From contig JARWIR010000002.1 of NCBI GenBank assembly GCA_029959085.1, positions 35,055,733 to 35,119,732 on the forward strand: a DNA stretch of 64,000 bases, read 5' to 3'. Shown here piece after piece: positions 55,661 to 64,000 of this stretch. Positions within the stretch are counted from its first letter, which is position 1, and each line of letters opens with the position of its first letter. Origin of the DNA: Nemophila menziesii (lineage: Eukaryota > Streptophyta > Magnoliopsida > Boraginales > Hydrophyllaceae). The position numbers and the translations under genes were made by a program. The notes beneath the pieces are model-generated. The model searched no databases, was not told the origin of the DNA, and saw nothing but the letters and a program-made list of their open reading frames with translations.

Positions 55661-56883
55661 CGAAAGCAGATTTATTAGGAGATAAAGGTTTCGTGTTATT
55701 AGATCCTAAAGAAGCTAATACTATGATGGAATCTCTAAAGCTTAAGGAGTTAAACCAACAACTTGAGGAATTACGAGAACAATCGCGAAAACTAGCTCAG
55801 AGGAATCTAGTACATACCTTACCTTCATGTCCTAGTTGTGGAGCAAGAGATCACTCGTGGGAATATTGCATGAATAATCCAGCCTCAATTTCCTTCATGC
55901 CTTATCAAAGAGACCATTATTATGATGGTTATTATCAGTCCCAAGGAAATTACGCTGATTATCAGCCCCCACAGAATTACAATTGGGTCAGAGATCAACA
56001 GAATTATTATCATAATAACAATCACTATGATGATTATTATCAACCACGACCACAATCTTATTATCCTCCACAACCTATCTATCAAGAAGCGCCGATTTAT
56101 AATGAAGCTTATCAAGAACCACCTCCTTATTCAATGCAGCATACCGTACAAGAACAACCTTCGAGTTCGAATTCAACCATGGCTAAGATAATGAACCTAA
56201 TTGAAGATATGGAAATTAGCCAGCAAGAATTCCAAAACTCACAGAACGCGCTTAAGAAGATGGGGCAGACAGTGTCACAAATGGTGAATAAAGTTCAAAT
56301 CCTTGCAGAAAGGCAACTCCAAAGTGATACTAGTGCTCCAGAAAACAAAGTTTGTCATGCAGTTGAATTAAGAAGTGGAAAACAACTACCTCCACCAAGA
56401 CCAGAACCAGTCCCTATTCCAGAAACGGGGGGAGAAGAAACAACAGAAGATAAGGTCGAAGAGGTAGTTGAACAAAAAAGTGTCCAAGAGAAGACACCAG
56501 AAAAGAAAGAGATCCCAGTGGTAACCAACACATGTGCTCCTCCACCATACCCTTCACGTGTCAGAAAGGACAATGACCTGGAATTCAAGAAGTTCGTTGA
56601 CATGGTGAACAAGTTAGAGATTAAAATACCGTTTGTAGAAGCTCTCAAGAGAATGCCAACATATACAAAATTCATGAAGGACATTCTTTCTAACAAACGA
56701 AGATGCGAAACTAAAGAGATGAATGGAGTGCCAGAGGAGTGTAGTGCTACAAATGAAATCGAGTTACCACAAGAAACACCTATTCCCACAAAATCTTGGA
56801 TGGCACCATCCATGATTATGAAGAATCGAGCTGAAAAGTTTGTGGGAATTAGAGGCAAAGGGTGGAAATTTCGTCATCCTTAA
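55661..56883 (+). pseudogene. Gag C-terminal half fused to an integrase-tail remnant (element O)
   Basis: Open from just after a stop at ~55659; no in-frame ATG precedes the knuckle region except the ATG pair near 55723, and the capsid half is deleted between leader and ADLLGDKGF. Zinc knuckle CPSCGARDHSWEYC; a Y/Q/N/P-rich stretch; a coiled coil; an acidic/lysine linker; and FMKDILSNKRR as before protease in N. The last ~40 codons (SWMAPSMIMKNRAEK) resemble the GPY/F-like tail of B and H, so protease to integrase core is missing. This is the only long unbroken frame in O. Confidence 0.8.
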
Positions 56884-56894
56884 TCGAGGTAACA

Positions 56895-56946
56895 CGTCTA
56901 ACTTTAAAAGACGTTAAATAAAAGTGCTATACGGGAGACAACCCGT
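56895..56946 (+). other. Post-pol double hairpin (element O)
   Basis: CGTCT-AACTTTAAA-AGACG (56895-56913) and ACGGG-AGACAA-CCCGT (56931-56946). Confidence 0.55.
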
Positions 56947-57122
56947 AATTTCTTTTATGTTTTTTTTTTACATTTTTAATTTCTAAATTTATGTTTAGTT
57001 TAGTTAATTTTAGTTGATATTACATATTTGAGGAAGGTATTAGTGTTTTTGGTGCTTAGGTTTTGGAGAAATCGAGTTAGGGAAGGCGAACAAAATTTTT
57101 CGGAAAAACTGAAGCAGGGGTG

Positions 57123-57294
57123 CGGTATACCGGACCTCAGCCGCGGTATACCGCAGGTGAGAAAACCCGTGCCACGGTAGCAGCCACGTGTATTGTGCAG
57201 AGGCGAAAATTTTGAACGCTGATAGGTGCGGTATACCGCATCGCGCCGCCAGAGAAAGCGAAAAACGGGTCTAAGGTTATAAAAGAGGTATGAA
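57123..57294 (+). promoter_or_regulatory. Palindrome pair, single palindrome and TATA box: putative internal promoter (element O)
   Basis: CGGTATACCG at 57123 and 57144 (21 bp apart), a third at 57239 without a clear partner, and CCCGTGCCACGG between. TATAAAA at 57288-57294 is 40 bp after the last dyad. Confidence 0.55.
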
Positions 57295-57693
57295 GCTTTT
57301 TAATTCCGAATTTTATAAACCTTAAGCCTACTTCTCTTCTCCAAAACTCTCCCAACTCCATTAAAGCCTCATAAAACCTTCCCTAATCATCAAAACACTA
57401 CACAATAACCATAAAAACACATCCAATTCATTCTCCACATCATTACAAATATGATTCAACCACCCATATCATACCAAAACACCTTGAATCCAAGAATCAA
57501 AAGCTTAAATTTCAGAAATTCATCCTACAATTTCTTAAATCCATACCAATCCATGAAGAATCCATCTTACCCACATAGAGAATCATCATCCAATCACCTC
57601 TCCTAACCCAATAAAGCTTGTACAACCAATAATCAAGAGTTTCAAATTTCAAGAGTGGTTAAAGCTTTGAGTTGGGGGTCAATTGAGATGATT

Positions 57694-58262
57694 AAGAGAA
57701 CATGAACATTATCTACTGTATGGGAGATGAAGAAATCAAGGTACTGGATTTAATTGAGAAGAAATCAAGTGAGAAAAGTCCGAGTTCCAATTCAAAGGGT
57801 AATACAAGTCAAGAGAAGAGAGGTTAGCATGATGTGTTGATTCAATGAGCAAAAAGATTCCAACTTTAGTGAAGAAGACAACACAACCTCTACAAATCAA
57901 AGACCTTATACCCAAAGAAAAAGAGAAAGCTTCAAGGGCCCTGATAGCTTCTCCAAGGAAACAATTAAAGGAACTACCTTTTTCTTATAAGAAAGTATTT
58001 GAAGAAGAAGTTGAAGGAGAATACATGAAGATTTGTGGAGATTTGGAATGCTTGGGTTGTTTGTGAATTGTATTTTGTGAGGAGAAGAGGAAGATGTGGC
58101 ACAGTTGATCTATGAGGAGGTGATACGAATTTTCGATCTCTCCCATGACGTTATATAATGCAATATCCTATTATGATCACGTGTCCTGAACGAAAAGCGA
58201 ATAAGAAGTTGGGTGAAGAAGATACATTAGATTTAATCCGAGTACCGATAAGGCGAGGTAAT
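57694..58262 (+). pseudogene. Env-like ORF relic (element O)
   Basis: Preceded by TTTGAGTTGGGGGTC. Broken frames include 57845-58066 (TTQPLQIKDLIPKEKEKASRA), which matches the N-terminal part in H. Then comes a jump to the segment VAQLI-EEV / ITCPERKAN of B 5460-5570. The central block is largely deleted. Confidence 0.55.
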
Positions 58263-59776
58263 AGCCTCGAAGAGTATGTTTTCTTTCTTCCCTACCATTT
58301 CTTTATGTGCAATATGTATGCTAATTTTAAATTTTATTTTTTGAGTCTTTTTCGAGTCATGGGGACACGGCTCATTTTTTAGTTGGGGGTGGGGATTCGT
58401 TGTCCTCATCTTCCTTTTTGTTTTTACATAAAATTTAAAAAAAAAAATTGGGTTCAATTAGGCATAGAATATCTTTGAATGTACCTATTTGAGCATGATT
58501 TTATTAGGTCAATGATAGTAGGTAGTATGTTTTTGAAAGATGTCACAAATATGTTTAGATGCATGTATGAAAACAGGAAATAAAAGATAGAAAAGTTAAT
58601 GAACAATGCTAAGAAGTATGTTGAAACTTAGGGAGAGTTGTTGGTGTGTAGAACGTGAGGTTTGAAATTAGCTGAAAACCCACTTATCTATGAACTAGTA
58701 ATGAAAAAGTAACAAAATCCGGTAGTTAGAAAAATGAATAAGGCAGTTCTTTCATGATAAAATACTTGAAGCCTTTAGACTTTCTCACCCTTTTGTTTGA
58801 TATTATTGTTATTTATCCATCTTAGCCCCTCTGAGCCTTTCTAAAGCCTTTTATTTGAAACACATTATAATCCATACCCTAGTTTTAGGACTTATCTATA
58901 TAACCCGCACTCGAATCGCAAAACCTGAAACAATTCATTTTAGAGCTTGAGTTTGGGGTGGTGGGTTTCATCATTTGGGAACATTGGGTTTGGGAATTGT
59001 AATTGTGAATTTAGTGATGATGAGAAAGTTATTATTGTAACCCTTTGCCGGGGTAATAGTGAATGGAAAAGAAGCTACAAGCTAAATTTTCCAACAAGGC
59101 CATAAAAAGAAAGAATATATATATGAAAAATAGCGTGATATCTCGAACATCAAAAAGAGAATCATAGCTATACAAAAGAAAAAAAATTGATATGAAAGGA
59201 ATATATATTCGGACCGGCAAAGTGGATTTTATATCATCAAAGGTTTTATTTGGGATTTATTGGGGATGCACATCAAAAGCATCAATAAATTGGGTTGAGT
59301 GAGAATATCTTCGAGTGGAAACTCAAGCTCGAGGGCGATTCGTTGATGGCTAGTGAGGAGAGAGCCAAAAGCTCACTTTTCATTATCCAAATGTATCATA
59401 CCGTCCCTAAGCCAAGTAATAACCCAAGACCTTAGGATTTCTAACTGCTTGGTGGAGAAACAATTGAGCTATTAGGTAGTAGGTAAGTGGACCATTGGAT
59501 GCTATTTAGGACCTATGAACAACCTATAGCCATTAACATGAACTAAGTTATCATCCTCTCCTTCTGGCATTGCGAAATTAATCTCGACTTGAATTTATGG
59601 ATTGTTGATTACATGTATATTAAGCATATTTGTGCATTATTTCTTGAACATTACTACATGAGACTATTTAGATATTTTGCTCTAGGATCATTCATTGTGT
59701 TCTGTTCTTATTCTCCTCCTACTTCTGTTCTTTACTTTTATTGTATCGGGACGATACAACTTTGAGTTGGGGGTCT
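58263..59776 (+). other. 3' untranslated region of element O: hairpin, PPT-like runs, PPT
   Basis: Hairpin GAGTCATGGGGACACGGCTC (58354-58373, two changes), PPT-like AGTTGGGGGTGGGG (~58381), second PPT-like GAGTTTGGGGTGGTGGG (~58947) and PPT GAGTTGGGGGTCT (59764-59776). No gene. Confidence 0.75.
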
Positions 59777-59863
59777 TGATGTCTCCTCATTTGTGATAAT
59801 ATAATATACTTCAGAGACATCATTTTAGGCTTATTTATTAGTTTATAGGTTGAATTGAGCTTA
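59777..59863 (+). repeat. First 87 bp of the normal 3' LTR of element O
   Basis: Identical to the start of the 5' LTR up to GAATTGAGCTTA, then broken. Confidence 0.93.
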
Positions 59864-59867
59864 AACT

Positions 59868-61385
59868 TGGTGTGGCCTAAGGTGTGATAAAAAGATGATA
59901 TAATTTAGATGCAAATAAACACCCTAAGCTAGCACGGTTCTGCAAGTATACAGATCGTATGTAAGTTTTAATGAATAAGTATAAGATTCGTTCCTCAGGG
60001 ACTACGAAGGTTAAGAAGAACTCATGCAAATTATTCAAGTGCTGATATTAAAGATAGAAAAGATAATACGCAAGTAGAAAGAAGAGATAGATAAATATTT
60101 ACTTGGTTTTTAAATAAAGAAAACTAAACTACTAAATAAAAGACAGAAAATAAAATAACAGACTAGAAAAGAAGATCGTATGAAAGTTAGTTTGAGTAAA
60201 TAGCATGCAATCCCCACTAGTTTTGCCGTTCTAAACATGTAAGGGTGAATTATGTAGTATTTCAATAATCGGTTCCAATTCTCTATCGGTAGTTTCAAAT
60301 AAGATTTACCTGTGTCAATAAGGCTTCTTAAGCAAACTTTTCCTGTAATTGGTAAATAGTCACAAGGACTAAACCATTGTGATTATCTAGTTAGGTTGGG
60401 TTGTCAGATCAAACCTTGTACTAGACGTTATGTGCTAAACATGTAATTAAACACCGTTGTCAATGGTGACCTAACTACTAGATGGTAATTCTATATGGGT
60501 GCACTTCCACAAGAACGCAGAATATAAATCCAAACACATAAACAGATGATAAAAACTATAATTCAATTTAAAACATTAAATTCCAAATTAGATAGATGTC
60601 AAACAAAACTAGGGTTCATACATATATGCTAAAAACTCAAGCTAAAAAGAATTAGTTCATACAAAGAAAAGAAGAGAAAAGAATTACAGAATTGAAGGTT
60701 GAAGAAGACATGATAGATGCACAGCTCCTTCTAGACTTCTCTTCTTGTGTTGCAGCTTCCTCTTGGCCTTAGGGTCTGGCCAAGGATGATTTAAGAGTGT
60801 TAAGAGGTTGTATTTATAGTGTATAGGAAGACCTAATTCGTTTTCTTGAAGGAGAAGGAAAGTAATGGACTCCTAGCCCAACTCAAATTCGTATGGAAAT
60901 AAAGATAAACACTGCTGGACCGTTTTGAGCATATCTTCTTCGTTATTGGTCGGTTTTTGCTCCGTAATATACCAAAAGAATCGTAACAGAATTATCTTTG
61001 TCCTTATGAAAGGAAATTACCAAAATCGGCCTATTTCTTAGGTAAATAACCACATCTTTAGGCGTGTACTGCAGAAATTCAGATTTAGGCAGTTTTTCCT
61101 CTTCCTAATTGAACTCTGTTTCCTTCTATCTCCAATTACCATGCATATCTCTTTCCATATCTTGTAGTCTTTGACTTGAACTCTACTTAATCTCCATAAT
61201 TATCTTTAAAGCTTCACACTAAATAAACAATTAAACCCAAATGCTCTAAAAATATTATGTTACTAAATCAAGACCCAAAATAGGAAAGTGCACTAAACTA
61301 AGCTCAATTTAATCTATAAACTAATAAATAAGCCTAAAATGATGTCTCTGAAGTATATTATATTATCACAAATGAGGAGACATCA
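59868..61385 (-). repeat. Inverted LTR of element O
   Basis: 1518 bp; the LTR end TGGTGTGGCC starts at 59868 preceded by AACT (59864-59867), the complement of the AGTT that follows the LTR before the PBS. It ends GGAGACATCA at 61385. The short minus frame in it (60110-60298) mirrors 55108-55296 of the direct LTR and is not a gene. Confidence 0.95.
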
Positions 61386-61390
61386 GGAGG

Positions 61391-63454
61391 CGTACACTAA
61401 TAGATGTTGAGAATGGTGAATTGATCATGAGGGTCCAAGACGATCATGTACGATTCTATGTGTTTAAGGCCATGAAATTACCAGATTCGAAAGATGAATG
61501 TTTCAAAATAGATGTCATCGGAAAAAATACACAAGAAGTCTTCAATGAAGCAAGCATAGATGACGATCTAGACGAAGCCTTAGCACTTGAATTACAAGAG
61601 GAAAAGGAAAATACCACTGATGAAGTTGTTGCATTAGGATCAAATATTCCAGAACAACTCCGAGAATCAGGTGACATTAAACCAATAAAGCAACCATCTA
61701 TAATATGTCCACCTATTCTCGAAGAAAAACCACTCCAGACCATATACGCTATGCATATTTAGGTATGAACAAAACGTTACTTGTTATTATTTCTGCTACT
61801 TTCAGGTCCTCAAGAAGATAAGCTACTTCACGTGCTTCGCGCTAACAAAGAAGCAATTGGGTGGACTATTGCCGACATCAAGGGAATTATTCCTTCCATT
61901 TGCAAACATAAAATTATTCTTGAGAATGAAGGAGGACGATCTATAGAGGGACAAAGAAGACTCATGCCAGCTATGAAAGAAGTAGTAAGGAAGGAGGTAA
62001 TTAAGTTATTAGATACATGAATTATCTATCCAATTGCAAGCAGTGATTGGGTTAGTCCAGTGCAATGTGTTCCAAAGAAAGGAGGTATTACTACTGTCCT
62101 TAATGATCAAGGTGAAGCCATACCATCAAGAACAGTTGTGGGGTGGCGAGTATGTATGGATTATTGAAGACTCAACAAAGCTACAAAGAAAGATCACTTC
62201 CCTTTAGCGTTCATTGATCAGATGCTAGACAAACTCGCAGGAAGAGAGTATTATTGTTTTCTTGATGGATATTCAGGTTATAATCAGATTTGTGTGGATC
62301 CCCTTGATCAACACAAAACAACTTTTACTTGTATATTTGGCACCTTTGATTATAGAAGGATGTCGTTTGGTTTATGCATTGCACCTGCCACATTCCAGAG
62401 GTGCATGGTGGCTATATTTTGGGACATGATTGATAAATATTTGGAGGTTTTTATGGATGATTTTTCGGTGTTTGGAGATAGTTTTGATGATTGTTTGAAT
62501 AATCTTGAGAAAGTCCTTGTGAGATGTAGAGAAAAAGATCTTGTGCTTAATTGGGAAAAATGCCACTTCATGGTTCAAGAGGGAATTGTGTTGGGACATA
62601 AAGTTTCGAAGGCAGGGATGGAGGTTGATCATGCTAAAATTGAAGTTATCAAAACATTACCACCTCCCGTTTCTGTAAAAGGAGTGAGAAGTTTCTTGGG
62701 TCACGCAGGATTTTACAGAATATTTACTAAAGATTTCTCCAAAATCGCCAAACCGCTTTGTTCTTTACTTGAAAAGGATACTCCTTTTAATTATACTGAT
62801 GAATGTCTGCAAGCGTTTGTGATGATTAAAGAGAAACTAGTCTCCACACCTATTGTTATACCTTCAGATTGGAAAGCTCCGTTTGAACTTATGTGCGATG
62901 CAAGTGATCACGCAATGGGTGTTGTGTTGGTGCAGAGGAAAGACAAGCTCTTCCACACGATTTATTACGCAAGTAAGACCTTTAATGCTACCCAAATGAA
63001 TTATACAGTAACGGAGAAAGAGATGTTAGCCTTGGTATATGCTTTCGATAAATTTTGTTCCTATCTAATTGGGAAGAAAACTATTGTATACACGGATCAA
63101 ACAGCTATCAGATACCTCATGGAGAAAAAGGATGCTAAGCCGTGTCTTATCAAATGGGTACTGTTGCTACAAGAATTTGACATAGACATTCGAGACCGAA
63201 AAGGATGTAAGAATCAAGTTGCTGATCATTTATCTAGGCTCGATGGATCTGATGCTAACAAAGAACCATTATTGGTCAAAGAGGTATTCCCTAATGAACA
63301 ACTTTTTACTATTAAAGATGTGTTTGTGCCTTGGTATGCAAATTTAGTCAACCTCATCGTGAGTGGTGTATTCCCTACGGATTTCCATCCACAACAAAGA
63401 CAGAGGTTAGCTCACCAGGCCAAACAAATCTTTTGGGATGAACCATACCTCTAG
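61391..63454 (+). pseudogene. pol: Pol: end of protease, RT and RNase H (element N)
   Basis: One frame with breaks: 61421-61762 (post-protease acidic linker), a stretch shifted by two opposite indels (~61735-61803), then RT to a TGA at 62018, a TGA at 62165 (CMDY-stop-RLNKA) and open to TAG 63452. RT motifs: [28 protein letters not shown] and catalytic FMDD (Asp codons 62456 and 62459). RNase [10 protein letters not shown] (Asp at 62896, intact unlike I), [10 protein letters not shown] and [11 protein letters not shown]. It ends with [11 protein letters not shown] makes the cDNA and RNase H removes the RNA template. Confidence 0.92.
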
Positions 63455-64000
63455 AAAATTTGCAGTGAACAAGTAGTTCGAAGATGTGTCCATGAAGGCG
63501 AACTTGATAAGATCATAGCAAGCTGTCATGGTTCACCATATGGTGGTCACTTTAAAGGCGATAGAACTGCAGCTAGAATTCTTCAATCCAGTTTCTATTG
63601 GCCTACCCTACACAAAGTTTGTCATCATTTCGTCCAGTCATGTCAAAGATGCCAATTCACTGGTAATATATCAAAACAGGTCGCAATGCCACTCAACAAT
63701 ATTTTAGAAGTCGAAATCTTTTATGTATGGGGAATAGATTTCATGGGACCTTTCGTCACTTCTCATGGTAATCTTTATATCTTGCTAGCAGTAGATTATG
63801 TATCAAAATGGGTAGAAGCAGTGGCAACACCAAAGAATTATGCTCAAACAGTAATAAAATTCTTAAAGTCGCATATATTTACAAGACATGGTACGCCACA
63901 TGTTCTAATCAGTGATAAAGGTACCCATTTCATCAATGTTCAGTTGAGAGCCATCCTTCGTAAGTTTGAAGAGAGACACCACACTTCAACCGGTTATCAT
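63455..64000 (+). pseudogene. Integrase, N-terminal part, runs off the window (element N)
   Basis: The frame is open from the TAG to the window edge. HHCC finger CHGSPYGGHF...CHHFVQSCQRCQ, then the catalytic core with [10 protein letters not shown] (first Asp) and VLISDKGTHF (second Asp). The third residue (Glu) is beyond the edge. The match to the integrase of I is close throughout. Confidence 0.92.

Larger units (their letters stand above)
54019..61385 (+). mobile_element. Element O: non-autonomous element with inverted terminal LTRs
   Basis: Perfect GGAGG duplication (54014-54018 / 61386-61390). A direct LTR (54019-55536, 1518 bp), PBS, half gag, palindrome pair, env-like relic, 3' region and PPT (59764-59776) follow normal order. 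After 87 bp of a normal 3' LTR (59777-59863) come AACT and then a full LTR in reverse (59868-61385, also 1518 bp). Both outer ends are therefore U3 tips (TGATGTCTCC...GGAGACATCA). The two LTRs are nearly identical, so the event is recent. It has no protease, RT or integrase. Confidence 0.95.
50362..64000 (+). mobile_element. Element N: autonomous-type Athila, right end outside window, interrupted by O
   Basis: 5' LTR 50362-51882, PBS, gag, protease to 54018, [O], then pol continues from 61386 through RT and RNase H into integrase at the window edge. The protein frame resumes in register across O (...GRPLLAR / [11 protein letters not shown]). The pol is closely related to that of I; the LTR and Gag are nearer to O and F. 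Many stops and frameshifts show it is inactive. The left flank is CATAT (50357-50361). Confidence 0.9.

Noticed and set aside
55885..56115. Hydrophobic minus-strand frame resembling a membrane protein
   Set aside because: It is the complement of the Y/Q/N-rich Gag region and has no independent support.

Overview
The window is plant nuclear DNA, most likely pericentromeric or other repeat-rich heterochromatin of a dicot. It is almost entirely a nest of LTR retrotransposons of the Ty3/Gypsy Athila type. The evidence is a tRNA-Asp-like primer binding site (TGGCGCCGCTGCCGGGGA), LTRs of about 1.5-1.8 kb that begin TGATGTCTCC and end CCACCA, Athila-type Gag, a pro-RT-RH-IN pol, and an env-position ORF between pol and the 3' LTR. 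I found no host gene, rRNA, tRNA gene or CRISPR array. The species cannot be named from this sequence.

Layout (my labels). A: 3' end of an Athila, 1-1977. B: gag-less 5' remnant of a non-autonomous element, + strand, 1978-7347. C: deleted Athila LTR plus gag, 7348-9505. D: 5'-truncated LTR, 9506-11346, holding hAT-type MITE E (10653-11219, 8-bp TSD). F: large minus-strand non-autonomous element running from 47926 down to 11347. F contains solo LTR G (13182-14734, TSD GTGTA), element H (minus, 17510-38363), SINE K (38726-39030) and young element J (39499-47025, TSD GTAAT). Inside H sits the complete autonomous Athila I (19745-32406, TSD AGACG). L: env-like relic, 47927-49082, the original host of F. 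M: truncated LTR, minus, 49083-50006. N: autonomous Athila from 50362 running off the right edge, interrupted by O (54019-61385, TSD GGAGG). O has one LTR in direct and one in inverted orientation. Nesting reaches four levels: I in H in F in L.

How the parts work together. I and N carry Gag, protease, RT, RNase H and integrase, all now damaged. B, F and H keep Gag, protease and a stray integrase GPY/F-like tail but lack RT and the integrase core. J carries a different 382-codon ORF. O carries half a gag. These four non-autonomous types would have had to use enzymes supplied in trans.

The most notable signal recurs in six elements (B, F, H, I, J, O). Between the end of pol and the env-like ORF, upstream of a TATA box, lie 1-4 pairs of short DNA palindromes. 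The two palindromes of a pair are 20-22 bp apart: I counted 17 pairs, 12 at 21 bp, 2 at 20 and 3 at 22. The palindrome sequence differs between subfamilies (CGGTRCACCG-like, CGGTATACCG, ACCGGGAACCCGGT) but the two-helical-turn spacing does not. This looks like a dimer- or tetramer-binding internal promoter or anti-silencing control region for the env-like gene. Other shared structures are a GAGTCGTG/CACGACTC hairpin after the env-like ORF, four polypurine-tract-like runs with fixed spacing, a hairpin pair after pol, and an inverted copy of the LTR tip about 40 bp inside each LTR.
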